DNA of 64,000 bases, taken from assembly GCF_900177405.1 (NCBI RefSeq), contig NZ_LT840185.1:726001-790000 (forward strand), read 5' to 3'. Origin of the DNA: Allosphingosinicella indica. GTDB lineage: Bacteria; Pseudomonadota; Alphaproteobacteria; Sphingomonadales; Sphingomonadaceae. Position numbers and translations under genes: made by a program. This document shows, piece by piece, positions 1-9,654 of the stretch; positions within the stretch are counted from its first letter, which is position 1; every line of letters begins with the position of its first letter. The notes below the pieces were generated by a model, which searched no databases, was not told the DNA's origin, and saw only the letters and a program-made list of their open reading frames with translations.

Positions 1-2
1 CA

Positions 3-632
3 GGCGATCCACGCGCCGTGCTCGAACGGCTGATCCGCGACACGCGGACGGATTATGCCGGGCTGTCGCGGCTGATCGGGCGCAACGCCGCTTACATCCA
101 GCAATATATCAAACGCGGCGTGCCACGGCGGCTGGCCGAGGAGGATCGCCGCAAGCTCGCGCAATATTTCGGCATTCCGGAATCCGACCTCGGCGCACTA
201 CCCGCGGATGAAGCCGGTACGCGTGTGGCCATCCCCTCTTACGACGTGCGCGCCTCGGCCGGGCCTGGCGCGGTAGCGAGTGATGGCGATGTGCGCGTGG
301 GGATCGCATTCGACCGCCCATGGCTGCGGCGGCTCGGCGTGGGCGATCCCGCGCTCCTATCGACGATCCGCGTCACCGGCGATTCGATGCTGCCGCTGCT
401 CGCCGAAGGCGACGAGATACTGGTCGATCGCGGCGACGGTGCGGACCGGCTGCGGGACGGCGTCTACGTGCTGCGCGCCGAGGATGCGCTGCTGGTGAAG
501 CGGGTGGCGATCGCGCCGTCCGGGCAATTGTCGATCCGCAGCGACAATCCGGCCTACCCGAGCTGGCCCGATTGCGATCGCCGGACGATCGACATCGTCG
601 GTCGCGTGATGTGGGTGGGGCGAAAGCTCTGA
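3..632 (+). CDS. S24-family (LexA/CI-like) transcriptional regulator, 5' end cut by window
   Basis: The frame is open to the left edge (G-D-P-R-A before the first GTG at 18), and related sphingomonad proteins carry a few residues before this point, so the true start probably lies outside the window. From the GTG the protein has 204 residues. Residues 13-55 form a small helix-turn-helix-like region and residues 70-204 an S24 peptidase fold. The Ser-Lys dyad is visible: Ser123 in GDSMLP and Lys161 in LLVKRV. An Ala-Gly pair at 81-82 (RASAGPG) is where such repressors cut themselves. The family acts as a cytoplasmic DNA-binding repressor inactivated by self-cleavage, often under DNA damage. The target is unknown. 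The next gene is convergent. Confidence 0.8.
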   Translation, partial: GDPRAVLERLIRDTRTDYAGLSRLIGRNAAYIQQYIKRGVPRRLAEEDRRKLAQYFGIPESDLGALPADEAGTRVAIPSYDVRASAGPGAVASDGDVRVGIAFDRPWLRRLGVGDPALLSTIRVTGDSMLPLLAEGDEILVDRGDGADRLRDGVYVLRAEDALLVKRVAIAPSGQLSIRSDNPAYPSWPDCDRRTIDIVGRVMWVGRKL

Positions 633-636
633 GCGG

Positions 637-795
637 TCAGCGCTGGCGCTTGCGATCGCGCAGCCAGTAGAGCGTCACCACGACGATCCCCGCGGCGGTG
701 CCGACCAGGAAGCCGATGCTCGGCTGGCCGACGATCACGCCGCCGACGGCGCCGGCGATGATGGCAGCGGCAAGGAAAGAGCCTGCGGATTGCAT
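637..795 (-). CDS. small two-helix membrane protein
   Basis: A 52-residue protein, MQSAGSF..., with two hydrophobic segments (about residues 5-22 and 26-44) and a basic tail WLRDRKRQR, so it is probably an inner-membrane protein with a cytoplasmic C-terminus. The frame stays open up to 951, but the extra part is low-complexity and contains a strong DNA palindrome, so the ATG at 795, with AAGGG about nine bases before it, is preferred. No known family is recognised. It converges with the S24 regulator, with four bases between stops. Confidence 0.55.
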   Translation of the reverse strand: MQSAGSFLAAAIIAGAVGGVIVGQPSIGFLVGTAAGIVVVTLYWLRDRKRQR

Positions 796-857
796 GGCGC
801 CGCCCTTGGCAGGTTCCGCACGGCTTTTCCAGCGCCGCCGCTCGCTCTCGCGATCGT

Positions 858-876
858 GGTGAACGAAGCGTTCACC
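858..876. promoter_or_regulatory. perfect 8-bp inverted repeat, candidate operator
   Basis: GGTGAACG-AAG-CGTTCACC, a perfect palindrome with a three-base centre. It lies between the divergent small genes starting at 795 and 942. A binding site for a dimeric regulator is the likely reading; the regulator is unknown. Confidence 0.5.
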
Positions 877-941
877 GCGCGGATGCGGCAATTGGAAACC
901 CTCGGTCCTTATGAGGGGAGGCCTAGTAACCGCTTTCGTGA

Positions 942-1160
942 GTGTATCCATTGCAGACGCATGTGCACGTCCCCGATCGGGCCGCGTTCGACGAGGCCAC
1001 CCGCCTGATGGACCAATATGGCGAACATGCCGCGATGGAGGCCGCTATGCGCGCCGACCGCAGCCGGACGCTGGGCAATGTCGTGCACTTCTGCCGCTGG
1101 CGCCAGATCCAGCGCACCATCGCGATGCTCGGCGATGCGGGAGCGGGCACCGTCCACTGA
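942..1160 (+). CDS. small conserved-type hypothetical protein
   Basis: A 72-residue soluble protein with a conserved-looking C-terminal block, GNVVHFCRWRQIQRTI. It resembles short uncharacterised proteins of sphingomonads with an HFCRWRQI core. No function is known. Starts are weak: GTG at 942, or TTG at 951 giving M-Q-T-H-V. An AGGGGAGG stretch at about 914-920 lies somewhat far upstream. It precedes the DUF1345 gene by 44 bases on the same strand. Confidence 0.55.
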   Translation: MYPLQTHVHVPDRAAFDEATRLMDQYGEHAAMEAAMRADRSRTLGNVVHFCRWRQIQRTIAMLGDAGAGTVH

Positions 1161-1204
1161 CGCGAAGTTAGCGCTGAGATTGGCGTTGCGATAAGTAGGC
1201 GCGG

Positions 1205-1846
1205 ATGACTGCGCCCACCTCGATCGGCAACCGCATCGCGCCGCCGCGCTTCTTGCTGTTCGGCGCGGTGCTGATCGCGGCTGCGGCCGCGGCGATCCCG
1301 GCGCTGGGCTGGCGGCACGGGACGATGATCGCATTCGATGCCGCCGCGCTCGCTTTCCTCCTCGCCTGCCTGCCGCTGCTCGCCACCCGCGAAGCCGCGG
1401 TGATTCGGGCGCAGGCCGCGCGCAACGACGCCAACCGCGTCGCCTTGCTCGGTATCACCGGGGCGGTGATGCTGGTGTTGCTGGCGACGGTCGCGGCCGA
1501 GTTGGCGCAGCGCGGCGCGACGCCGCCGCCGATCGCGGCGCTGGTGATCGCGACGCTGTCGCTGGCGTGGCTGTTCAGCAATTCCGTCTATGCGCTCCAC
1601 TATGCGCATCTCTATTATGCGGGGAGCGGCGGCGGCGACCGGAAGGGCGTGGACTTCCCCGGCACGAAAGAGCCCGATTACTGGGACTTCACCTATTTCG
1701 CCTTCACGCTGGGAATGACCTTCCAGACCTCCGACGTGGAGATCAGCGACCGCGGCATCCGCCGCATCGCGATGCTGCACAGCCTTGCCGCCTTCGTCTA
1801 CAATCTCGGAATCCTCGCCTTCACGATCAACGTGCTGGGCGGCTAG
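1205..1846 (+). CDS. DUF1345 family membrane protein
   Basis: 213 residues with about five hydrophobic segments (near 17-36, 41-60, 80-100, 110-128 and 190-210). The signature region YALHYAHLYY followed by DFPGTKEPDYWDF and GMTFQTSDVEI is the core of the DUF1345 family of predicted inner-membrane proteins. The function of the family is not established. The stop overlaps that of the convergent DMT transporter by four bases in a shared CTAG. Confidence 0.85.
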   Translation: MTAPTSIGNRIAPPRFLLFGAVLIAAAAAAIPALGWRHGTMIAFDAAALAFLLACLPLLATREAAVIRAQAARNDANRVALLGITGAVMLVLLATVAAELAQRGATPPPIAALVIATLSLAWLFSNSVYALHYAHLYYAGSGGGDRKGVDFPGTKEPDYWDFTYFAFTLGMTFQTSDVEISDRGIRRIAMLHSLAAFVYNLGILAFTINVLGG

Positions 1847-2742
1847 ACCGCGCCTTCGAGGCCCGCCACGGGCCGCCTGCGCCGCGCGGCGAGGAGACAG
1901 CCGACGACGATCATCGCAGCTCCGATCACGGTCAGCGGGCGCACTGGCTCGGCGAAGAAGATCCAGCCGAGCAGGACGGCCCAGATGAACGCCGTATATT
2001 CGACCGGTGCGAGATATTGCGCCTCGGCGCGGGCATAGGCCCAAGACAGGAGCATCGCCGATCCGGCGCCCAGCGCGGCCGCGCCGGCTATCGTGGGCCA
2101 CTCCGCGCGCGGAGGAACGACGGCAAGAAACGGCGCGGCGACGAGGTAACAGCCGGTACAGACCAGCGCCATGAAGAAAGCCACCTCGGCCGGGCGGGCG
2201 ACCAGCGCCTGCCGGCGCATGAGGATGATGTTGTAGGCATAGAGAAGGGCAGCAGCGAGGATCGCGAGCGCACCGCGGAACGCCTCCGGCCCCATATCCG
2301 CCTCCGCCTGCGCGGCGAGGATGACGAGCACGCCGGCAAAGCCGATCAGCGAGGCGTAGATCGTTCGCCGCTCGATCCGCTCCTTGAGCAGAACCGCCGC
2401 GAGATAGAGCGCGATCAGCGGCGCGACGAAGGCGAGCGCGATGCCCTGCGCCAGCGGCACGCGGGCAAGGCCCCAAAAGAACAGCAAAGCCATCATCGCC
2501 GAGACGACGCCGCGCGTCAGATGGACGCGCAGCGTCGAGCGCGACGGCCAGGCGCCGCGGCGGACCGCCTGATAGACGATCCCGCCGAAGATCGTGGCGA
2601 CCAGCATCCGCCAGAACATCGCATTATAGGCGCCGATCGACAGGACGAGCGCCTTCATCACTGCGTCCATGATCGAGTAGAAGGCGATGCCGACGGTGGC
2701 GACGCCGAACGCGGTGGCGACCGAGACGGGTTTTACGGTCAC
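1843..2742 (-). CDS. EamA/DMT-superfamily transporter
   Basis: 299 residues with ten evenly spaced hydrophobic segments arranged as two EamA repeats (about 10-135 and 150-285), the classic drug/metabolite transporter layout. It is an inner-membrane exporter; the substrate cannot be read from sequence. It lies downstream of ispG on the same strand, separated by a palindromic repeat, and is therefore probably only weakly co-transcribed with it. The 3' end overlaps the DUF1345 gene tail-to-tail. Confidence 0.85.
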   Translation of the reverse strand: MTVKPVSVATAFGVATVGIAFYSIMDAVMKALVLSIGAYNAMFWRMLVATIFGGIVYQAVRRGAWPSRSTLRVHLTRGVVSAMMALLFFWGLARVPLAQGIALAFVAPLIALYLAAVLLKERIERRTIYASLIGFAGVLVILAAQAEADMGPEAFRGALAILAAALLYAYNIILMRRQALVARPAEVAFFMALVCTGCYLVAAPFLAVVPPRAEWPTIAGAAALGAGSAMLLSWAYARAEAQYLAPVEYTAFIWAVLLGWIFFAEPVRPLTVIGAAMIVVGCLLAARRRRPVAGLEGAV

Positions 2743-2773
2743 GGATTGTGGCGCTGCGCGCGGAGGGACGGGG

Positions 2774-2807
2774 TCCCCGCTTGCGCGGGGATGACAAACA
2801 GCGTCAT
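2774..2807. repeat. REP-like palindromic repeat at the ispG 3' end
   Basis: A hairpin TCCCCGC-TTGC-GCGGGGA at 2774-2791 overlaps by one base a second stem, ATGAC/GTCAT, ending at 2807. It reaches into the ispG stop codon (2804-2806). This is the common proteobacterial 'CCCCGC..GCGGGG' intergenic repeat and may also end or attenuate transcription from ispG. Confidence 0.65.
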
Positions 2808-3928
2808 TCCGCGGCGATGGGAGAGTCGATTTGCGCGGCCTCGATCTCCGCCGCCTTCGCCTCGACCAGCCGGACGATATGATCGACCATATCCGCGTCG
2901 CGGACGTGATGATCGGTGACGCCGGAGAGATAGACCATATGCTTTCCCTGGCCGCCGCCGGTGATGCCGATGTCGGTTTCGCGCGCCTCGCCCGGGCCGT
3001 TGACGACGCAGCCGAGCACCGAGAGGCTCATCGGCGTGCGGATGTGCTGGAGCCGTTCCTCAAGCGTCTGGACGGTGCGGATCACGTCGAAGCCCTGCCG
3101 CGCGCAGGACGGGCAGCTCACCACCCGGACGCCGCGGTTGCGGATGCCGAGCGCCTTCAGGATCTCGAAGCCGACGCGGACCTCTTCCTCGGGCTCGGCG
3201 GAGAGCGAGACGCGGATCGTGTCGCCGATGCCGAACCAGAGCAGCGAGCCGATGCCGATCGCCGACTTGACCGTGCCGCCGACGAAGCCGCCCGCCTCGG
3301 TGATGCCGAGGTGCAGCGGACAATCGACCGCTTCGGCAAGTTGCTGATAGGCGGCGACAGCGAGAAAAACGTCCGACGCCTTCACCGCCACCTTATATTC
3401 GTGGAAATCGTGATCCTGGAGGATGCGGATGTGATCGAGCGCGCTTTCGACCAGCGCCTCGGGGCACGGCTCACCGTATTTCTCGAGCAGATCCTTCTCG
3501 AGGCTGCCGGCGTTAACGCCGATACGGATCGCGCAGCCGTTCGCCTTGGCGGCGTTGACGACCTCCCTGACCCGCTCGGCCGATCCGATGTTGCCGGGGT
3601 TGATGCGCAGACAGGCGGCCCCCGCGTCCGCCGCCTCCAGCGCGCGCTTGTAGTGGAAATGGATGTCGGCAACAATCGGCACACGCGCGGCGCGGACGAT
3701 CTGGCCCAACGCGGCGGTGGACTCGACATCGGGGCAGGAGACGCGGATGATGTCGACACCCGCCTCCTCGCAGCGGCGGATCTGATCGATCGTCGCCTTC
3801 GCGTCCGAGGTCGGCGTGTTGGTCATCGTCTGGACGGTGACGGGCGCGTCACCGCCGACGGGGACGTTGCCCACCATGATCTGGCGCGAGGGACGGCGCG
3901 CGATATCGCGCCACGGACGTACGGACAT
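2804..3928 (-). CDS. ispG: 4-hydroxy-3-methylbut-2-enyl-diphosphate synthase
   Basis: The enzyme makes HMBPP from MEcPP, the penultimate step of the MEP isoprenoid pathway, using a [4Fe-4S] cluster. The 374-residue length fits the short bacterial form. The TIM-barrel part fills about residues 10-260. The cluster ligands are present as C272 and C275 (SCPSCARQG), C307 ([10 protein letters not shown]) and E314, matching the spacing of the E. coli enzyme. The start at 3928 has GAGG five bases upstream and a TATATG element just before it, suggesting a very short leader. Confidence 0.97.
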   Translation of the reverse strand: MSVRPWRDIARRPSRQIMVGNVPVGGDAPVTVQTMTNTPTSDAKATIDQIRRCEEAGVDIIRVSCPDVESTAALGQIVRAARVPIVADIHFHYKRALEAADAGAACLRINPGNIGSAERVREVVNAAKANGCAIRIGVNAGSLEKDLLEKYGEPCPEALVESALDHIRILQDHDFHEYKVAVKASDVFLAVAAYQQLAEAVDCPLHLGITEAGGFVGGTVKSAIGIGSLLWFGIGDTIRVSLSAEPEEEVRVGFEILKALGIRNRGVRVVSCPSCARQGFDVIRTVQTLEERLQHIRTPMSLSVLGCVVNGPGEARETDIGITGGGQGKHMVYLSGVTDHHVRDADMVDHIVRLVEAKAAEIEAAQIDSPIAAE

Positions 3929-4012
3929 GGCGCCTCATATAGAGGCCCTGGATGACAAGGGAAAGGCGCAGCGCCCGACGCGTTGTTCGCACCGAAACGA
4001 GGAGATGCCGAG

Positions 4013-4363
4013 ATGATGAGATCGCTCAAACTGGCCGCGTTGGGGCTGGTCGCCCTGCCCGCCGCCGCCTTCGCCCACCACGGCTGGAGCTCCTATGACG
4101 CGACCAAGACGTTGCGCGTCACCGCGCCGCTGAGCGCGGTCACCTGGGGCAATCCGCACGGCACCGCCAAGGTCGCGTGGCAGGGCAAGACCTGGGACGT
4201 GATCCTGGCGCCGACCACGCGAATGGAAGCGCGCGGGCTCACGCAGGCGATGCTGGGGCCGAAGAGCAAGGTCACGCTGGTCGGCTACCCGCGCAAGGAC
4301 GGCGCCGCCGAGATGCGGATCGAGCGGGTGATTGTGGGCAACAAAACGGTCGAACTGCGCTGA
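4013..4363 (+). CDS. DUF6152 family secreted protein
   Basis: 116 residues. The N-terminus is a clear Sec signal (MMRSLKLAALGLVALPAAAFA) ending before HHGWSSYD, a hallmark of DUF6152. The mature part (about 95 residues) is a small beta-rich domain with WGNPHG and GYPRKDG. No activity is known for the family. The start at 4013 is preferred because GAGGAGA lies about seven bases before it. A DUF6644 membrane protein follows after an inverted-repeat pair, a pairing that suggests joint function at the envelope. Confidence 0.8.
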   Translation: MMRSLKLAALGLVALPAAAFAHHGWSSYDATKTLRVTAPLSAVTWGNPHGTAKVAWQGKTWDVILAPTTRMEARGLTQAMLGPKSKVTLVGYPRKDGAAEMRIERVIVGNKTVELR

Positions 4364-4391
4364 GCGCGAGGGTGACGCGGACCGTTTTGTG

Positions 4392-4464
4392 CCCCGGCGA
4401 AAGCCGGGGTCCAGCACCAGACATCGCCCAGAAGACAGCGGCTGGGCCCCGGCTTTCGCCGGGG
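4392..4464. repeat. paired inverted REP units (BIME-like)
   Basis: Two 24-base arms (4392-4415 and 4441-4464) are inverted copies with one mismatch. Each arm holds its own hairpin, CCCCGGC-GAAA-GCCGGGG or its complement. It fills the gap between the DUF6152 and DUF6644 genes and can fold into a large stem-loop in the mRNA. Confidence 0.8.
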
Positions 4465-4481
4465 AACAGTGGGGAACGTCG

Positions 4482-4964
4482 ATGAGCGACTTCGCGACAT
4501 TCGCCGCGGCGGCGCAGGCGTCGGATTTCGGCGTCTGGTCGAGCGGATCGTCGCTCGCCTATCCGCTGGCGAACGTCGTTCATCTGCTCGGGCTGGTAAT
4601 GCTGGTCGGCGGGATCGGCATCGTCGATCTGCGCGTCGCCGGCGCGTTCCGCACGCTGCCGCTCGCGCCGCTTTCGCGCGCGCTGACGCCGATCGCGATC
4701 TTCGGCCTGTTGCTGATGGTGCCCAGCGGCGCGGTGATGTTCGCCGCCGATGCGACCGCACTCGCGGGATCGGACGTGTTTCTGCGCAAGCTGGTGCTGA
4801 TAGGCTTCGCGCTAGCCAATGCCTTGCTGTTCCGCTGGCTGTGGCAGCGGCGGATCGACCGCGGCGCGCGCGATCTGCCCTTCGCGGCGCGCGGCATGGC
4901 GCTGCTGTCGCTGCTCCTGTGGCTGACCGTCGGGACGCTTGGCCGGATGATCGCCTACACCTAG
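4482..4964 (+). CDS. DUF6644 family membrane protein
   Basis: 160 residues with four hydrophobic segments (about 25-47, 66-86, 98-116 and 135-155). It begins MSDFATFAAAAQAS and has the NVVHLLGLVMLVGGI first helix typical of the family. It is an inner-membrane protein of unknown function that repeatedly accompanies DUF6152. The frame is open further upstream through the repeat, but that stretch reads as repeat-derived sequence, so the ATG at 4482 is chosen. The stop shares CTAG with the convergent MFS gene. Confidence 0.8.
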   Translation: MSDFATFAAAAQASDFGVWSSGSSLAYPLANVVHLLGLVMLVGGIGIVDLRVAGAFRTLPLAPLSRALTPIAIFGLLLMVPSGAVMFAADATALAGSDVFLRKLVLIGFALANALLFRWLWQRRIDRGARDLPFAARGMALLSLLLWLTVGTLGRMIAYT

Positions 4965-6568
4965 TCCGCGAGGCGGCGCTTGGCGGTCTCCGGCAGCAGG
5001 ATCAGCCCGACCACGACGGTGAGCGCGCACACCGCGATCGGATACCACAGGCCGAAATAGATGTTCCCGGTCGCCGCGACCATCGCGAAGGCGGTGGTCG
5101 GCAGGAAGCCGCCGAACCAGCCGTTGCCGATATGATAGGGCAGCGACATCGACGAATAGCGGATGCGCGCCGGGAACAGCTCGACGAGCAGCGCGGCGAT
5201 CGGGCCGTAGACCATCGTTACATAAAGGACGAGCAAGGTGAGGATCGCGACGACGAGCGGCTTGTTCACCGCCGCGGGATCGGCCTTCGCGGGATAACCC
5301 GCGCGGGAGAGAGCGCCCTCGATGGCGGTACGGAATGCCGGCGCATCGCCCGCCCAGGCGATGCTCTCGCTGCCTACGCGAACCGAGGCATAGGCCGCAT
5401 CTGCATTGCTGTAATTGACGCCCGCCTTGGCGAGCAGCGACTTGGCGACGTCGCAACCGGTGCGATCGAAGGTGTTGCGGCCGATGGGATCGAACTGGAC
5501 CGAGCAACTCTTGGGATCGGCCAGCACCGTCACCGGCGCGGCCGCCTGCGCGGCGTGGAGCGCTGGGTTAGCCGCCTTGGCGAGCGCGTCGAACAGCGGG
5601 AAATAGGTGACCGCGGCCAGCGCGCAGCCGGCGAGGATGATGGGCTTGCGCCCCACCTTGTCCGACAGCCAGCCGAACAGCACGAAGGCCGGCGTCGCGA
5701 TCAGCAATGCGATTGCGATGAGGACGTTGGCGGTGCCGCCGTCCACCTTAAGCGTCTTTTCGAGGAAGAAGAGCGCGTAGAATTGCCCGGTGTACCAGAC
5801 CACCGCCTGCCCGGCGACGGCGCCGAACAAGGCGATGAGGACGATGCGCAGGTTCCCCCAGCGCGCAAACGCTTCAGTCAGCGGCGCCTTGGAGGTCGCG
5901 CCCTCCGCCTTCATCTTCGCGAAGACCGGGCTTTCCTCGAGCTGGAGGCGGATCCAGAGCGACACGACGAGCAGCAGCAGCGAGAACAAAAACGGGATGC
6001 GCCAGCCCCAGGCCGCGAATGCCTCCTCGCCAAGCATGGTGCGACAGCCAATCACCACCAGCAGCGCCGCGAACAGCCCCAGCGTTGCCGTCGTCTGGAT
6101 GAAGCTGGTGAAGAAGCCGCGCTTCCCCTCCGGCGCATGTTCGGCGACATAGGTCGCAGCGCCGCCATATTCGCCACCGAGCGCCAGGCCCTGGAGCAGC
6201 CGCAGCACCACCAGGATGACCGGCGCGGCGACGCCCATGCTGGCGTAATTGGGGAGCAGCCCCACCGCGAAGGTGGAGAGGCCCATCAGCGCCATAGTGA
6301 CGAGAAAGGTATTCTTGCGGCCAACGAGGTCGCCGATCCGGCCGAAGACCAGCGCACCGAACGGCCGCACCGCGAAGCCCGCCGCGAACGCCGCGAGCGC
6401 GAAGATGAACCCGGTCGTCTCGTTGACGCCCGAGAAGAATTGCGCGGAGATTATCGTCGCGAGCAGGCCGTAGAGGTAGAAATCATACCATTCGAACACC
6501 GTGCCCAGCGACGAGGCCAGCACCACCTTGCGCTCGCTCTGCCGCGGCCGCGCGCTTTCACTCGCCAT
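4961..6568 (-). CDS. MFS transporter, metabolite:H+ symporter (MHS) type
   Basis: 535 residues, twelve predicted membrane helices. The N-terminal half carries GTVFEWYDFYLYG and the loop-2/3 motif GRIGDLVGRKN; the second half carries GWLSDKVGRKP. These are marks of the MHS family (KgtP/ProP/ShiA-like), which brings organic acids or osmolytes into the cell with protons. Between about residues 335 and 445 sits a hydrophilic insert with two cysteines (around SCSVQ and TGCDV) before the last helices, as in larger MHS members. The substrate is unknown. Confidence 0.85.
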   Translation of the reverse strand: MASESARPRQSERKVVLASSLGTVFEWYDFYLYGLLATIISAQFFSGVNETTGFIFALAAFAAGFAVRPFGALVFGRIGDLVGRKNTFLVTMALMGLSTFAVGLLPNYASMGVAAPVILVVLRLLQGLALGGEYGGAATYVAEHAPEGKRGFFTSFIQTTATLGLFAALLVVIGCRTMLGEEAFAAWGWRIPFLFSLLLLVVSLWIRLQLEESPVFAKMKAEGATSKAPLTEAFARWGNLRIVLIALFGAVAGQAVVWYTGQFYALFFLEKTLKVDGGTANVLIAIALLIATPAFVLFGWLSDKVGRKPIILAGCALAAVTYFPLFDALAKAANPALHAAQAAAPVTVLADPKSCSVQFDPIGRNTFDRTGCDVAKSLLAKAGVNYSNADAAYASVRVGSESIAWAGDAPAFRTAIEGALSRAGYPAKADPAAVNKPLVVAILTLLVLYVTMVYGPIAALLVELFPARIRYSSMSLPYHIGNGWFGGFLPTTAFAMVAATGNIYFGLWYPIAVCALTVVVGLILLPETAKRRLAD

Positions 6569-6570
6569 AA

Positions 6571-6941
<371 letters not shown>

Positions 6942-6942
<1 letters not shown>

Positions 6943-7367
6943 TGCTTTATCTCGATACGTCGCTTATCGTCGCGGCGCTGTGCAACGAGGCGATGACGCC
7001 GCGCGTCCAGACATGGCTGGCGGAGCAGGATCCTGCGCAACTCTTCATCAGCGACTGGACCATCACCGAAATGTCGTCTGCCATGGCGATCAAGCTGCGA
7101 ACGGGGGAATTGAACCTGGAGCAGCGCGCCGCCGTGCTTGCGATGTTCAACCGGCTGGTCGCCGACAGCTTCACTGTTTTCGGCATCACCGGGCGGCACT
7201 TCCGCACCGCTGCAAAATTCGCCGATCAGCACGCCCTCGGGCTTCGTGCAGGCGACGCGCTGCACCTCGCCATCGCATCCGAGCATGGCGCCACTTTGGT
7301 TACGCTCGACAAACGGCTCGCCGAGGCTGGCACCGCAACGGCAGTCCCTACCAGCCTTCTGGGATAA
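6942..7367 (+). CDS. PIN-domain (VapC-type) ribonuclease toxin
   Basis: 141 residues of PIN fold. The acidic metal-binding residues are visible: D5 (LDTS), E43 (TITEMSSA), D105 ([10 protein letters not shown]) and D123 (TLDKRL). VapC-type toxins cleave tRNA or rRNA and halt growth when their antitoxin is degraded. All catalytic acids are present, so the toxin looks intact. It overlaps the antitoxin gene by one base and converges on guaA nine bases later. Confidence 0.88.
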
Positions 7368-7376
7368 GCCGGCCGC

Positions 7377-8939
7377 TCATTCCCACTCGATCGTGCCGGG
7401 GGGCTTCGACGTGTAGTCGTAGGTGACGCGATTGATGCCCTGGACCTCGTTGACGATGCGCGTCGCGACGCGGCTGAGGAAGGCGGCGTCGAAGGGGTAG
7501 ATGTCGGCGGTCATGCCATCGGTGGAGGTTACAGCGCGGAGCGCGCAGACGCTGTCATAGGTCCGCCCGTCACCCATCACGCCGACCGTCTTGACCGGCA
7601 ACAGCACCGCGAACGCCTGCCAGATTGCATCGTAGAGGCCGGCGTTGCGGATTTCCTCGAGATAGATGGCATCGGCCTTGCGCAATATGTCGCAGCGTTC
7701 CTTGGTCACTTCGCCCGGGATGCGGATGGCGAGGCCGGGGCCGGGGAACGGGTGGCGGCCGACGAAGGCGTCGGGCAGCCCGAGCTCGCGGCCAAGATCG
7801 CGCACCTCGTCCTTGAACAATTCGCGCAGCGGCTCGACGAGCTTCATGTTCATCCGCTCGGGCAGGCCGCCGACATTGTGGTGGCTCTTGATCGTGACGC
7901 TCGGCCCGCCGGTGAAGCTGACGCTTTCTATCACGTCGGGATAGAGCGTGCCCTGCGCCAGGAAATCGGCGCCGCCGATCTTGCGCGCCTCCTCGTCGAA
8001 CACGTCGATGAAGGTTTTGCCGATGAACTTGCGCTTGGCCTCCGGATCGGTGACGCCGGCGAGCCCGCCGAGGAACAGCGCCTCCGCGTCCACATGGACG
8101 AGCGGGATGTTGTAGCTATTGCGGAAGAGGCTGACGACCTGCTCCGCCTCGCCGCTGCGCATCAGCCCATGATTGACGAAGACGCAGGTGAGCTGATCGC
8201 CGATCGCCTCGTGGATCAGCACTGCGGCTACCGCGGAATCGACGCCGCCCGAGAGCCCGCAGATGACGCGCTTATCGCCGACCTGCTCGCGGATCTCGGC
8301 GATCTTGGCGCTGCGGAATTCGGCCATCGTCCAGTCGCCTGCGAGGCCGCAGACGTGGCGGACGAAATTGGCGATGAGCTTGCCGCCATCGGGCGTGTGG
8401 ACGACTTCGGGGTGGAACTGGATGCCGAAGAAGCGGCGCGCCTCGTCCGAAGTCACCGCATAAGGCGCGCCTTCGGAGACGGCTACGGGCGCGAAGCCTT
8501 CGGGGAGCGTCGCGACCTTGTCGCCGTGGCTCATCCACACTTGGTGCCGCCCGCCGGCGCCCCACAGGCCGTCGAACAGAGCGCTCTGCCCTTCGATATC
8601 GATGAAGGCGCGGCCGAACTCGCCCTCGCCCTGCCCCCCGACGACCTTGCCGCCGAGCTGCTCGCACATCACCTGCTGGCCGTAACAGATGCCGAGTATC
8701 GGGATCCCGGCCTCGAAGAAGCGCTGCGGCGCGCGCGGGCTGCCTTCCGCGGTCACCGATGCGGGGCCGCCGGAGAGGATGATGCCCCTGGGCTTGAGCC
8801 TGTCGAACGCGGCGTCGGCGGCGTTGAAGGGGGCGATCTCGGAGTAGACGCCGGCCTCGCGCACGCGGCGCGCGATGAGCTGCGTCACCTGGCTGCCGAA
8901 ATCGACGATGAGGATGGAATCGGTGGGCTGGACTGTCAT
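7377..8939 (-). CDS. guaA: GMP synthase (glutamine-hydrolysing)
   Basis: 520 residues, standard length. It converts XMP to GMP in the cytoplasm. The class I glutamine amidotransferase domain (10-200) has the triad C85 (GICYGQQ), H176 and E178 (FHPEV). The ATP-pyrophosphatase domain has the P-loop SGGVDS at 230-235. The C-terminal dimerisation domain ends TIEWE, the invariant end of GuaA. Confidence 0.98.
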   Translation of the reverse strand: MTVQPTDSILIVDFGSQVTQLIARRVREAGVYSEIAPFNAADAAFDRLKPRGIILSGGPASVTAEGSPRAPQRFFEAGIPILGICYGQQVMCEQLGGKVVGGQGEGEFGRAFIDIEGQSALFDGLWGAGGRHQVWMSHGDKVATLPEGFAPVAVSEGAPYAVTSDEARRFFGIQFHPEVVHTPDGGKLIANFVRHVCGLAGDWTMAEFRSAKIAEIREQVGDKRVICGLSGGVDSAVAAVLIHEAIGDQLTCVFVNHGLMRSGEAEQVVSLFRNSYNIPLVHVDAEALFLGGLAGVTDPEAKRKFIGKTFIDVFDEEARKIGGADFLAQGTLYPDVIESVSFTGGPSVTIKSHHNVGGLPERMNMKLVEPLRELFKDEVRDLGRELGLPDAFVGRHPFPGPGLAIRIPGEVTKERCDILRKADAIYLEEIRNAGLYDAIWQAFAVLLPVKTVGVMGDGRTYDSVCALRAVTSTDGMTADIYPFDAAFLSRVATRIVNEVQGINRVTYDYTSKPPGTIEWE

Positions 8940-9048
8940 GGCGGGCTGTTAAGCAGAACCGCCTATCGCGGCAAGGCCGGGCCTGTCGCCATCGGCATTG
9001 CGCCAGGAAAAACGCGGGCCGGATCGCTCCGGCCCGCATCTCGTATCT

Positions 9049-9492
9049 TCAGCCGAGGCGGAAGTTAGTCACCCGGCCGTTGCTGCGTGCGGTGCAGGTG
9101 AAATAATCGCCGCGGTGGTTCCAGCGGTTGTAGCCGCTATCCACGGTGCCGCGCACCCGGTAGCGATTGGCGCCGGTCCGCTCGATATCGCGCACCTGCA
9201 CGCGGCCGTAGCGCTCGGCATTCCAGGCGCATGCGTTGACCGCGCTGCGATAATCGTCGCGATAGCGGTAGCGCGCGTCATAGCCGTAGCGATTACCGTC
9301 GTTGCCGATCGCCGACGCGATCGCCGCGATCCCGCCTAGCACCGCAACGCCGGCGATGATCGCGCCTGCATCGACGCCACGGTCGCGGCTGTAATAACGG
9401 TCGTAATATTGGGCCTGGGCCGGGGCCGCAGCGGTCACCGTCATCATGGCCGCAGCGGCGACGCCGGTGAGGCCTTTCACGAACCTGGTCAT
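9049..9492 (-). CDS. secreted hypothetical protein, Tyr/Arg-rich
   Basis: 147 residues. A signal peptide with an Ala-rich core ends at AQAQ, followed by a Tyr/Arg/Asp-rich stretch and an alanine-rich hydrophobic segment (AGVAVLGGIAAIASAIG, about 47-65). The C-terminal 60 residues (VNACAWNAERYG to FTCTARSNGRV) contain two cysteines that could pair. This type of periplasmic or outer-surface protein is common in sphingomonads and has no known role. ATG at 9492 follows GAGGAGA by seven bases; an upstream TTG at 9498 is less likely. Confidence 0.7.
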   Translation of the reverse strand: MTRFVKGLTGVAAAAMMTVTAAAPAQAQYYDRYYSRDRGVDAGAIIAGVAVLGGIAAIASAIGNDGNRYGYDARYRYRDDYRSAVNACAWNAERYGRVQVRDIERTGANRYRVRGTVDSGYNRWNHRGDYFTCTARSNGRVTNFRLG

Positions 9493-9654
9493 GATCAATC
9501 TCCTCGAAACGCGCCCGGGCCGAATGCCGAGCTTGCGAGGAAATTACCGCAACGGCGTTGAGTCGGTGCTGAACCCGTCGTCGTCCGTTGTTCATATTTA
9601 CAGCTGTTTTGATGAACGGCTTGCGTGTGCACCACCGGCCGGCGAAAGCGGCGC

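Noticed and set aside
923..2476. 517-residue minus-strand frame
   Set aside because: It lies antisense to the DUF1345 gene and out of frame with the DMT gene; Arg/Pro/Ala-rich, no family signal.
4332..4481. N-terminal extension of the DUF6644 protein
   Set aside because: The added residues are translation of the REP unit, a common annotation error.
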